Origin: JACVRW01 sp963850205
GTDB lineage: Bacteria; Actinomycetota; Thermoleophilia; Solirubrobacterales; Thermoleophilaceae
DNA length: 64,000 nt
Assembly: GCA_963850205.1 (NCBI GenBank)
Contig: CAWKKJ010000015.1
Span: forward strand, 62,001-126,000
Direction: 5' to 3'
Below the pieces are notes generated by a model. The model was given only the letters and a program-made list of their open reading frames with translations, had not been told where the DNA came from and made no database searches. Shown piece by piece: positions 14,872 through 23,687 of the stretch (within the stretch, counting starts at the first letter, position 1; the number at the start of each line of letters is the position of its first letter). Position numbers and translations under genes: made by a program.

Positions 14872-16329
14872 ATGGACCGGCGTTCCAAGCTTCCTTTGGC
14901 CAAGACGTCAATGACTCGCCGCAATGCCCTCAAGGGCGCCGTTGGCTTGGCGACGCTCGGCGCGGTGCCGGCCAACGCCAGCGGCAACGGGCGACCGAGA
15001 TCGGAGCGCGAACGCGTGGCCGTCATCGGCGCCGGTGCGGGCGGCGTGGCCGCGGCCTACTTTCTTGCCGGCACCTTCGACGTCGATCTCTTCGAGGCGC
15101 GATCGAGGATTGGCGGCCACTGCGATTCGCGGGTAATCAAACACCGCGGGCGGAGGATCACGGTCGATCTCGGCGCTCAGTTCTTCCATCCAGACACGCA
15201 CCCCATCTACGTCACGCTCCTGGAGGAGCTGGGCCTCTACGACCCTGACCACCCCGACGCCGACGCCACCCTGGAGGCCCCCGGGAGCCTGTGCATCTTC
15301 CGGACGGCCGGGGGCCCGCCCATCTTCTCGTCGTCGCGCCCGCTCTCGACGCCAGAGCGTGCGATCGACTTTGCCAAGTTCACCCAGCTCGCACGCGAGG
15401 CGGTTCTGTCCGACATGTCGTGGGAGATCACCGTCGACGCCTGGATCCGCAGCCTGCCCCTGCGGCGATCGTTCAAGAGAGACGTCCTGTATCCGTGGAT
15501 CACGGCGACGATCGGGTGTCCGCGAGCCCACGCCCAGCGAGCTTCGGCGCGGTCGATCCTGCAGACGTTCGCGCTGGCATTTCCGGCCAACCCGCTCGAC
15601 GGCGCCACCACGTACAACTCGAAGATCGGCCTGCAGGGGAATCTGCAGCGACTACTTGACCGCAGCCCGACCGCGCGGGTGCACCTCAGCACGCCCATGC
15701 GGGCCCTGAGTCGCACACGCGCCGGCTGGTTCCTGCAGACGCCGGCGGGCCGGCGGGGCCCATATCGGTTCGTGGTCTTGAACGCGCCTCCACGTGCCGG
15801 ACGCGAGCTGCTGCGTCCGCTGCCCGCGTACGCCGACATCACCGCGTTGCTGGACGAGTACGGGTACTTCACCTCGCGCCTCCTCGTTCACACCGACGCG
15901 GCCTACGTGCACCGCGATCGCCGCAACTGGGCGGCGTACAACGCCGGCGTTGACGGTCGCAATTGCGAGGGCAGCGCCTGGCTCGGCGCTCTGCAGGAGA
16001 AGTCTGGCTCCGGCGCGCCGGTCCACGTATTCAAGTCGTGGGCCCAGCGCCGGAGGGTCGACCCAAAGCACATCCTGCTGGAGCGGCGATTCAAGCACCC
16101 GCTGATCAGCCGCTCGGCGATCAAGGCCGCACGCGCCCTGCGTCCGCTACAGGGGCGCAAGGGCCTGTACTTCAGCGGCCACTACACCACCGGCACGGAC
16201 CTGCAGGAGACGGCCGTGTACTCCGCCATGCAGGTCGCCGAGGCGCTGGCTCCCGGCAGCCGGACCCTGGCGTCGCTGAAGGCGGCCTTGGCCGCGCGCG
16301 GACGCGCCGGCATTTCGTACGATCTCTGA
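14872..16329 (+). CDS. Tat-exported FAD-dependent oxidoreductase (amine-oxidase-like)
   Basis: A 485-residue flavoprotein. The N-terminus carries a twin-arginine signal (MTRRNALKGAVGLATLGAV from the second Met, at 14911). The dinucleotide-binding motif is VAVIGAGAGGVAAAYFLAG, followed by FEARSRIGGHCDS, the typical second FAD contact in the amine-oxidase/protoporphyrinogen-oxidase superfamily, and the C-terminal YFSGHYTTGTDLQETAVYSAM covers the last FAD-binding stretch. Substrate unknown; export in folded form with its cofactor is inferred. Starts at 14872 or 14911 are both possible. It follows the serine hydrolase gene closely and may share its operon. Confidence 0.85.
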   Translation: MDRRSKLPLAKTSMTRRNALKGAVGLATLGAVPANASGNGRPRSERERVAVIGAGAGGVAAAYFLAGTFDVDLFEARSRIGGHCDSRVIKHRGRRITVDLGAQFFHPDTHPIYVTLLEELGLYDPDHPDADATLEAPGSLCIFRTAGGPPIFSSSRPLSTPERAIDFAKFTQLAREAVLSDMSWEITVDAWIRSLPLRRSFKRDVLYPWITATIGCPRAHAQRASARSILQTFALAFPANPLDGATTYNSKIGLQGNLQRLLDRSPTARVHLSTPMRALSRTRAGWFLQTPAGRRGPYRFVVLNAPPRAGRELLRPLPAYADITALLDEYGYFTSRLLVHTDAAYVHRDRRNWAAYNAGVDGRNCEGSAWLGALQEKSGSGAPVHVFKSWAQRRRVDPKHILLERRFKHPLISRSAIKAARALRPLQGRKGLYFSGHYTTGTDLQETAVYSAMQVAEALAPGSRTLASLKAALAARGRAGISYDL

Positions 16330-16633
16330 TCGCGCCGATCGTCGATCTCGCGCCGGCGAGCTACGCCACAGCTCGACGAAGAGCAGCGGCACTCTGGCCG
16401 GCGTCGCGTCGCGGCAGGTGGCAGGATGGAGTTGGGGCGGTTGTAGTTCGATCGAACCACCCGCCGGCGGCCACAACGACCGCGTACTGTCCGCGACCGC
16501 CAGCCACCCGCCACCTTCGAGTGAACTGCCGGGAAGTAGCGCAAGGATGTGGCGCTGATTGGGCACGACGGTGCGCTCGTGTCCTCTGGGGGGGTCGAGG
16601 GGGGCCGGTCTGTGGCCTGCATGGTGGCGGCGG
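16330..16633. other. Intergenic stretch without recognisable gene
   Basis: No open frame with protein-like composition, no tRNA-like fold and no strong hairpin were recognised between the FAD oxidoreductase and the amidohydrolase relic. It includes a G7 run followed by GTCGAGGGGGG near 16591. Confidence 0.5.
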
Positions 16634-17060
16634 TCAGTGGAGCCTGAACACGCGGCGGGCGTTGCCTTCGAGGTAGCGCTGGCGGGCGTCGTCATCGAGG
16701 CCGAGCGCGTCGAGGTCGGCGCGCGCGTCGTGGTGGAAGATCATCGGCTTAGTTGGTGCCGAAGAGGACCTTGTCGATCATCTCTTCGGTCCAGGGGTAG
16801 CCGATGTGTCCGCCGACGATGACGAGCTCGGGGAGTCGAGGGCGACCTGGTCAATGTACGGGATCGGCCGGCCGGTCTCAGAGGGGCACAGCGGACCGGT
16901 GTGGCCGACCTGCGCGCAGAACGAGACGCCGGGCTGAACGCATTCAGCGTAGAGCGGGTAGTAGCGGCGGTCGGTCGCGGCGCCTCCCAGGGCCAGGGCA
17001 CGACACGCAGGGCCTTGAAGCCGAGCTCTGTGACGCAGCGAGGGTCTGGGAAAGACGTCT
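16634..17060 (-). pseudogene. Amidohydrolase (amidohydrolase_2 family) relic
   Basis: Minus-strand translation in shifting frames gives the C-terminal half of a TIM-barrel amidohydrolase: VTELGFKALRVVPWPW, then DRRYYPLYAECVQPGVSF and CAQVGHTGPLCPSETGRPIPYIDQVALDSP, then ELVIVGGHIGYPWTEEMID joined directly to KVLFGTN, then MIFHHDARADLDALG and QRYLEGNARRVFRLH-stop. At least three single-base shifts and one deletion of about 35 codons (between EEMID and KVLFG) separate these blocks. The damage is too extensive for sequencing error. Intact relatives bind a metal and act on cyclic amides or decarboxylate aromatics. Confidence 0.75.
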
Positions 17061-17103
17061 GCGGTTCTACGCCTGGCTGTTGCTGCGTTAGGCTCTCTGG
17101 CGG

Positions 17104-17991
17104 ATGAGACGCGTTGCGCTCGCGCTGTTGATCCTGGCTCTTACGCCCGCTAGCTCAGCGGCTCAGGAGGCGAGCGGTTCGTTCACAGGTGACCGTGTGG
17201 TCATCACCGGTCCAGTCACCATCGACCGCGGCGAGACGGCCGACGACGTGGTGGTGATCCACGGTCCGGTGTCCGTGGCCGGCCGGGTCCGCGGTGACCT
17301 GGTGGTGGTGGATGGAAGGCTGAGGATCTCGGGGACGGTCGCCGGAGACGTGGTGACGGTCGCCGAGCGTGCGGCGCTGGCACCGGGCGCCCGCGTCGGA
17401 GGGGATCTCGTCTACGGCGACAAGCGGCCCGTCGTGCCCGCTGGCGCGACGGTCGCGGGCGACATCGACCGCGTGAACGTCGACAAGATCGCCGACCCCG
17501 CGGGCTTCATCGGAGCGGCCGCGATCTGGATCGCCGTTACCGTGTCGGCCCTTGTCCTCGGGCTGCTGCTGTTGTGGCTGGCGCCGCGCGCCCTCGAGGC
17601 CGCATTCGAGGCGGCGAGCACCAGCCTGGGTGCGACGATCGGCTGGGGGCTCCTACTGTTCTTCGGCCTGCCGGTTCTCGCCGTGATCGCCCTTGTGACC
17701 CTCGTGGGGATTCCACTGGGGGTGGCGCTGCTGCTGGCGCTGCTGCCGCTGTACGCAATCGGATACACCACGGGTGCGTGGCTTCTCGGCCGCCGCCTCG
17801 TGGGGCCGCCTCGGGGACGCCTGCTCGCCTTTCTCGCCGGCTTGGCCATACTCCGTTTGCTGGCGATCATCCCCATCGTCGGCGGAATCGTGTGGTTTGC
17901 CGCCACGGCGGTCGGCCTCGGCGCGCTGCTCGTCGCCACTTGGCGTGCGCGGCGCGACTACCCCGAGCGAGCCCAGCCCGCACCGGCTTGA
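17104..17991 (+). CDS. Polymer-forming (bactofilin-like) secreted-membrane protein
   Basis: A 295-residue protein with signal peptide (residues 1-20), then a run of short hydrophobic beta repeats (residues about 28-110: VVITGPVTI, VVVIHGPVSVAGRVRGDLVVV, LRISGTVAGDVVTV, ARVGGDLVYG) resembling the right-handed beta-helix of polymer-forming cytoskeletal proteins, then four or five transmembrane helices from residue 138 (AAIWIAVTVSALVLGLLLLWL onward, cut here to 20). The beta-helix would lie outside the membrane. Function unknown; surface assembly or an envelope-stress role is possible. The start is the ATG directly after a TTAGGCTC-like spacer. Confidence 0.78.
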   Translation: MRRVALALLILALTPASSAAQEASGSFTGDRVVITGPVTIDRGETADDVVVIHGPVSVAGRVRGDLVVVDGRLRISGTVAGDVVTVAERAALAPGARVGGDLVYGDKRPVVPAGATVAGDIDRVNVDKIADPAGFIGAAAIWIAVTVSALVLGLLLLWLAPRALEAAFEAASTSLGATIGWGLLLFFGLPVLAVIALVTLVGIPLGVALLLALLPLYAIGYTTGAWLLGRRLVGPPRGRLLAFLAGLAILRLLAIIPIVGGIVWFAATAVGLGALLVATWRARRDYPERAQPAPA

Positions 17992-18532
17992 ACGGCGTTC
18001 GCCGGAGTGAAGCGCCTCGAAGCGGTTGATCTGGGCACTAGAGGCCCGACGAAGTACAGCGGCCTCTTTGACGGCTTTCGCGGGCGAGCGTCACCCTTGG
18101 ATCCCAAAACAGCCTGGCGGGAGAACGAGCAGGCGTCTCATCAGACCCGCTCGGCAGTTCGCGAAGCGGCAGCGCCGCGCCGCCGAGCGCCTCGCAATGG
18201 AAGGCGGCAGTTGGCCACGGGGTACGGCTGATCACGTGCGCGCTAGCCGTGGCGATCTATCGAGTTGGACGACCGGCGCGTGCTCGCGGGGTCGTGCGCA
18301 GACGCCTGTTCGTCAGGGAGATCGAGGGGCGCGGCCTGAGAGTCGCCAAGCTGAACGATGCGACTGCCCGGGAGGAACGCGCCACTACAGGGCGGCAGCT
18401 ACAAACGGGCGGCCTCGTTTCGATCGCCACCCGTCGATCCGGTGAGGCCGACGACCTTTGTCGAGCCTGTCGCGAGCGACCGTCTGAACGTCTGGCCTGC
18501 GAGCTGTGGCAGGCAGCGTCGCCGGCCATGGC
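17992..18532. other. Intergenic stretch without recognisable gene
   Basis: Several open frames of 60-140 codons cross this region on both strands, but their compositions (Arg/Pro/Ser-rich, no domain-like segments) look like GC-rich noise. No RNA gene or mobile element end was recognised. Confidence 0.5.
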
Positions 18533-19270
18533 TCAGCGGTTGTGGTTGACGACCTCGACGTTGTGCCCGTCGGGGTCCAGGACGAACGCGCCGTAGTAGC
18601 CCGGGTGGTAGACGGCGCGCTCGCCGGGACCGCCGTGGTCCTCGTAGCCCGCGGCGAGCGCGGCGGTGTGGAACGCCCGCACGGTCGCGTCGTCCTGCGC
18701 ACCGAACGCGAGGTGGACGTGCTCCGTGAGCGGCCGCTCGTCGTCGATCAGCGAGAAGCTGAAGTTCTCGCCGACCACCTGGACGTGGTCCGGCTCGTCC
18801 ACGCCGATCCGCAGCCCGGCGTGCGGGGCGATCGTCGTGTAGAAGCGCTTGGACGCGGCGGGATCGCGGACGCGGATCCAGAGGTGGTCGACGCGGCCGT
18901 CGGGCACGGGGTCCTCGCGCCCCGTGTGCACCGCCTCCGCGCTGTTGCCATCCGGGTCGAGCAGGAAGCCGCCGTAGTAGTCCGGGCCGTAGACCGCGCG
19001 CGGGCCGGGCGCGCCGTCGTCGCGGTAACCCGCGTCGATCCCCGCCCGCCAGAAGGCGTCCACGGCCTCTCGGGACGGCGCGCGGAAGCCGATGTGCAGG
19101 CCGCGGGTCACGGGGTGCTCGCAGTCCGTCGGCCCGATGTCCCAGTCGTCCCACTCGACGAGCTCGGCGTCCGCGTGACTCGGCTCGGCGCCCAGCACGG
19201 AGAGGACGGTGCGGTAGAAGAGCTCGGACGCGGCGAGGTCCGCGACGGCGATTCCAACGTGATCAAACAC
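18533..19270 (-). CDS. Two-domain VOC family protein
   Basis: A 245-residue protein made of two fused glyoxalase-fold domains. The first begins FDHVGIAVADLAASELFYRTV and ends GGFLLDPDGNSAEAV; the second begins VDHLWIRVRDPAASKRFYTTI and ends GAFVLDPDGHNVEVVNHNR. The parallel endings show an internal duplication. A GTG at 19270, directly before FDHVGIAV, is taken as start; the open frame further upstream has no domain support. The duplicated layout is seen in extradiol dioxygenases and in drug-binding proteins; the activity here is unknown. Confidence 0.87.
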   Translation of the reverse strand: MFDHVGIAVADLAASELFYRTVLSVLGAEPSHADAELVEWDDWDIGPTDCEHPVTRGLHIGFRAPSREAVDAFWRAGIDAGYRDDGAPGPRAVYGPDYYGGFLLDPDGNSAEAVHTGREDPVPDGRVDHLWIRVRDPAASKRFYTTIAPHAGLRIGVDEPDHVQVVGENFSFSLIDDERPLTEHVHLAFGAQDDATVRAFHTAALAAGYEDHGGPGERAVYHPGYYGAFVLDPDGHNVEVVNHNR

Positions 19271-19349
19271 CGCGCCGAGGCTACCGCTGCGGGCATGCTC
19301 GAATCGAGCAGGCGGAGGCGGGTCGTGTAACGGGCAACATCGGCAGCGG

Positions 19350-21353
19350 CTATCCGACCACTTTCGCGACTGCGTGCACGCTCGGGCTCTGCTCCTTCCG
19401 TGCGGCCAGGTCGAGGTAGAGCAGCGTCCGTGCGAGCACCAGATATGGCAGCAACAGGGCGAAGACGAGTGACCCGAAGAAGTTGATGGCCCACGGCGAG
19501 ATCGTGGTGAATACGAGGGCGAAGCCGAGCACCGGCCCCGCAATCACGCCGAGGAGCCAGAGGAACACCACCACGAGCAGCGCCCGCCACCAATGGCCGC
19601 GGACCAGCCGCGAGCTGCCGCGGAAGCTTTCGAGAACAGTCCTGTCCTCGAAGACGACCTCCTGCTGGACGAACCACCAGTCGACGAGCTTCCAGATCGC
19701 TATGGGGATCCCAATGATCGTGATGGCGATGAGGATGAGCTCCTCCTCGAAGACCTGCCAGTCGACGAGATCGCGGATCGCGATCGGGATCTGGACGATC
19801 GTGATCACAAAAAGGGTGAGCAGCACCCGAGCCAGCACGCCGGCCGCCAGCGCACGCCAGAAGTGCGGCAGTAAGGCGCGGTAGGTGTCGACTGGCCCGG
19901 GGGTCCGGCCCCGCTCGAGCTCCCGGGCAAACGTGATGATCGCGACGGAGGCCACGGCGCTCGCGACCGTCGAGCCGATCGCAACGGCGGAGCCGGACAG
20001 CGGTAGGTGCACGCCGGTCTCGCCGACGGCCTCGACCACGTGGCCGTCGCCGATCACCTGTGTCAGGAGCCAGGCCAGGCCGGCGAAGACCCCGATGATC
20101 AGGAACGAGCTCAGTCCGAGGAGCGCCAGCGTGACCCAATGGCGGGCGTACAACCGGAGGGAAGCGATCAGCAGCTGGCCGAACGCCCGGGAACGACGGA
20201 GTGGGATCGGCTCGACGGGCCGCCACCTCGTGAGTCCCGCCGGGACCGCGACTATCAGGAAGCCGAGCAGTCCGAGCGCGATTGCGCCGGACCGGTCGTC
20301 GGTGGCGAGGTCGATTGCCCGCGACGCCTCGGCCACGGTCGAGCAAAAACCCGTCGTGACCGCCGGGCCCAAGAGCGCGCCGCCCGGGAGCTGCGCGCTC
20401 GACTGGCGCATCTCTCCCATCTTGTCGAAGGGCCGGAGCCACTGCGTCTTCGTGATCGGCCCGTGCGGGCCGGTGTTGAAGCCCTCCTCCTGCTCTCCCC
20501 ACATACCCCTGTAGGTCGCCCAGCCGTAGGGGCCGTCGCGCGCCGGGTGGGTCGGAATCAACTGCGGTCGTGGCCGCAGCTCGCGCAATTCCTCGGTCGT
20601 GTTGTCGCAGCCGAGCCCGGAGCCGTTCTCCCCGTTCTCGAGGAAGATCGTCGACTCGTAGAACGTGGCGTGGGAGCCGGCGCCCGGGTGCAGGACGGGG
20701 TGGGTCCCCCTTCCTCTTCACCTTCTCGTCGTCCCAGCGCGCCTTCTCGCCACCGGCATGCTGAAAGAGGCCGATCTCGGCCGGGCCCACGCTCAAGGCC
20801 TCCTGGGCGGAGTCCGCCTGGAACACGATCTGCATCCCCTCCCAGTCCGCCTCGTGCAGGTCGTTGAACTGGTTGAACCAGTGAAGAACCAGTACTGGAG
20901 CACGAGGCCCTCCCCGCCCTGCGGGCGGACGATGCGCGCATAGGTGACCGCCGGCGCCCTCCCCGCCTGATTCAGGGCGGCGAAGTCCGTGGCGTAGCCG
21001 CAACCGGGCTCGAGCGGATCTCCGGGGAGATTCAGATACGCGCGCGAGCCCGCATCCGCGACGTCGGCCCCGCTCGGCGCCCTGGTGGTCTGCTTGTGAC
21101 CGTCTGGCCTGGTCCTGACCAGCGTCACGCTCGGATTGTCGAACACCACGTCGACCAGGGTCGGGTGGTACTGCTCCTCCTTGCTCTCGCAGGGAGGGTT
21201 CTCCTGAGCCCGCAGCATCAGGATCGGGGAGAACTTGCGCGCCAGCAGCTCGTCGACATCGGCGGCCGCGCGCGCGGCTGCTGCGACCACGAGGGACAGC
21301 ACGGCTGCCACGACCATCAGCGCCACAAGCCGTGCGCGAATCGTCCCAATCAT
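19350..21353 (-). pseudogene. Vps62/DUF946-like protein with C-terminal membrane domain, two frameshifts
   Basis: Three frames together give one protein of about 667 residues. Part 1 (from 21353): signal peptide, then LARKFSPILMLRAQE to VLQYWFF. Part 2: HWFNQFNDLHEADWEGMQIVF to DEKVKRKG. Part 3: THPVLHPGAGSHATFYEST onward, followed by about seven transmembrane helices to the stop. The YWFF...DLHEADWEG stretch matches Vps62/DUF946-type proteins. The breaks are one missing base near 20883 and one extra C in the run 20706-20710. Each break alone restores the conserved sequence, so sequencing error is a real alternative to mutation. Confidence 0.7.
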
Positions 21354-21782
21354 TGCTGTGGACCCCGAGCCGTCGGCCTGCCCTGGCGCGGGCGACGCCT
21401 CTTCACAAGCAGACCCTATCTGGGGGCTGCCGTTGCCCGCCGGCTGTTGCCGGACAAGCGGGGCACGAGCCTTGACCTCGCGCCGCCGCCTGATTAGCCT
21501 CGTCCAAGGGCCGCGCAGCGGACTCAGGGCCGGTTGCGGCGGCGCCGATTTCGTGTCGTGAACATCGGGATGCTCCCTGACGACGAGCGACTAGGCCGCG
21601 CCGCCGAGTTCACGCAGGCCGTTGCGTGTGCCCGCCAGCGCGCGATGGCCGGGTAAGCGGCCATCGAAGTTCCGCATTTCATCCACTTCGCGTCCGCGCC
21701 CTCGGCAGGCGGGGCGGTTGAGGACAAGCGGTGGTGGGGCCTGGGGGTCATCTGCGTTGCGCTGTTCATAAGCACGATCGAC
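21354..21782. other. Intergenic stretch and unstarted 5' part of the MFS gene
   Basis: From 21657 onward the frame of the MFS gene is open and from about 21720 encodes EDKRWWGLGVICVALFIST, clearly the start of its first helix, yet no ATG, GTG or TTG occurs in it. The remaining 300 bp before that show no recognisable gene; a short open frame (about 21557-21655) is too small to judge. Confidence 0.5.
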
Positions 21783-23198
21783 ATGACGATCGTCAACGTC
21801 GCGCTGCCGGACATGTCGAACGACCTCGACGCCGGCATCGGCGAGCTGCAGTGGGTGCTCGACGCGTTCCTGGTCTCGCTCGCCGGGCTGTTGCTCTTCG
21901 GCAGCGGGCTCGCCGATCGGTTCGGGCGGCGGCGGGTGTTCCTGTCGGGGCTGGTTGGCTTCGCCGCCGCGTCCGTGCTTACCGCCGCGTCGCAGACGGT
22001 GGGCGAGGTGATCGCCGCGCGGGCGCTGATGGGGGTGGCGGCCGCCTGCGTGCTGCCTCCGGCGCTGTCGCTCCTGGCCGTCCTCTTCCCGCCTGAGCTG
22101 CGGCCGAAGGCGGTGGGGATCTGGTCGGCGGTCGGAGGCGTCGGGCTCGCCCTGGGACCGGTTCTCGGCGGGGTGCTCGTCGACGTCGTGGGCTGGCGCT
22201 GGGTGTTTCTCGTCAACGTCCCCTTCGTGCTGTTGGCCGCTCCGCTCGGGCTGCGCTGGCTGCCCGAGTCGCGCCGGCCCGGCGCACCTCCGCTCGACGT
22301 CCCCGGCGTGGCGCTCTCCACCGTCGCTCTGACCGGCATCGTGTTCGCGCTTATCGAGGGTGTCGACGCGGGCTGGACGAGCCCGCCCGTGCTTTGCGCC
22401 GCGGCGGCGGGCACCGCTGCCGGCCTCGGGTTCGTCGCCGTCGAGCTCCGCCGCACCCAGCCGCTGTTCGACGTGCGTGTGCTTGTACGCCCTCGCCTGG
22501 CCGCGGGCGCGTTCGCCATCCTCGCCGCCTACATCGCATCGCTCGGGATGCTGTTCCTGCTTCCCCAGTACGTGCAGTACGTCCAGGATGGCTCTGCGCT
22601 CGCCTCGGGCTTGGTGGTTGCGCCGTTCGGTCTCGGGCTCGGTGCGCTCGCGACGGTGGGCGGGCGGCTCGTGCCGCGATTCGGGCCGCGCGTCGTCCTG
22701 CTCGCGGGCCTGCTCACCGCGGCGGCCGGCTTCGTCCCCCTGCTGCTTCTCTCCGGGGATAGCTCGCCCGCGCTCCTGGTGGTCGGCACGGGGATCGTGG
22801 GCGGCGGCCTGGGTCTCTCCGTCCCGCCGGCGACGGCGGTGATCATGAACGATCTCGGGGTCGAGAAGGCCGGCGATGGCGCCGCCGTGAACCAGCTCGC
22901 CAGGCAGGTCGGCGGCGCACTCGGTGTGGCGATCGTGGGCAGCGTCTTCGCCGCCGTCTACGCCGCCGAGGTCGCGAAGAACGGCGGGGTGTCCGCCGCA
23001 GCGAAGGAGTCGATCGAGGGAACCACCGACGCCGCGAACCGCCTGCACGGTGCCGCCCGCATCGACCTCCTCAACGACGCCATCACGAGCTTCGACGTCG
23101 CGGCCCGCTGGGGCCTTGCCGTGTGCATGGCCACCCTGCTCCTCTCGGCGGCGGGCGCCGCCATCGGACTCACGGGCCTGACTCCGGCCAAACGATGA
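21783..23198 (+). CDS. MFS transporter, DHA2 (drug:H+ antiporter) type
   Basis: Fourteen-helix major facilitator of the DHA2/EmrB type. Visible are TIVNVALPDMSNDL after helix 1, the motif GLADRFGRRRVFLSG between helices 2 and 3, GPVLGGVLVDVVGWRW (motif C region) and WLPESRRPG at the centre. First canonical start is the ATG at 21783, but homology begins about 20 codons earlier (RWWGLGVICVALFISTID), so the true start is unclear: a rare start codon, a small indel, or loss of the 5' end by rearrangement. Function would be export of organic cations or drugs; substrate not predictable. No regulator of the TetR type is adjacent. Confidence 0.85.
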   Translation: MTIVNVALPDMSNDLDAGIGELQWVLDAFLVSLAGLLLFGSGLADRFGRRRVFLSGLVGFAAASVLTAASQTVGEVIAARALMGVAAACVLPPALSLLAVLFPPELRPKAVGIWSAVGGVGLALGPVLGGVLVDVVGWRWVFLVNVPFVLLAAPLGLRWLPESRRPGAPPLDVPGVALSTVALTGIVFALIEGVDAGWTSPPVLCAAAAGTAAGLGFVAVELRRTQPLFDVRVLVRPRLAAGAFAILAAYIASLGMLFLLPQYVQYVQDGSALASGLVVAPFGLGLGALATVGGRLVPRFGPRVVLLAGLLTAAAGFVPLLLLSGDSSPALLVVGTGIVGGGLGLSVPPATAVIMNDLGVEKAGDGAAVNQLARQVGGALGVAIVGSVFAAVYAAEVAKNGGVSAAAKESIEGTTDAANRLHGAARIDLLNDAITSFDVAARWGLAVCMATLLLSAAGAAIGLTGLTPAKR

Positions 23199-23387
23199 GC
23201 CGAACCCGCCGTCGCGTCCCTATCGCAAATGCGAAAGGGAGCCACGCCGCTTCCACATCCACGGCCGCGCTCGCTGCTCCCTTCAATGCGAGGTAGAAGC
23301 GGCGCATGAGCCGGCGCCCAGATTGAATCCCGCCGCGCCGGGTACCCCGGACGACCACAAGCGGCACTTCAGGGAGGGGATATTTCC

Positions 23388-23573
23388 ATGGCAAGAAGCA
23401 GCTCACGGGACAAGAGCGGCGGCACGCTGGACAAGGCCTTCGGGCGTGTCAAGGAGGCGAGCGGAGCGCTCACCGGAAACGAAGGGCGCAAGGCACGCGG
23501 GCAGGGCAAGCAGGCTAAGGGGTCCGCCCGGAAGCGGAAGGGTCATCTGAAGGATCTCTTCAAGAGGGGTTAA
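23388..23573 (+). CDS. CsbD family stress protein
   Basis: A 61-residue, highly charged, Lys/Arg/Gly-rich protein with the CsbD core GTLDKAFGRVKEASGALTGNE (given here in part) and a repeated G-x-G-K-x-x-x-G pattern. CsbD proteins are small hydrophilic general-stress proteins of unknown mechanism. A strong GGGAGGGG ribosome site precedes the ATG. The next gene encodes a holin-X-like membrane protein, a combination seen in stress clusters of soil actinobacteria. Confidence 0.85.
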   Translation: MARSSSRDKSGGTLDKAFGRVKEASGALTGNEGRKARGQGKQAKGSARKRKGHLKDLFKRG

Positions 23574-23687
23574 GGACGTAACGCACGAGGACCGTTGCGA
23601 AGGCCCCAAGACGACCGTCTTCGCTCCTCCGGCAGCGTGACCCCATGCGTACGGGCATCCGCCGCGGGGTAACCAAGGACGATATCC

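Noticed and set aside
18007..18445. Short plus-strand open frames (74 and 139 codons) between the bactofilin-like and VOC genes
   Set aside because: Arg/Ala/Gly-rich with no recognisable domain and no ribosome-binding site; treated as noise.
21591..23048. Open frame of 485 codons on the minus strand opposite the MFS gene
   Set aside because: Composition is Arg/His/Glu/Gln-rich with no hydrophobic core or motif, as expected from the antisense of a GC-rich membrane-protein gene.
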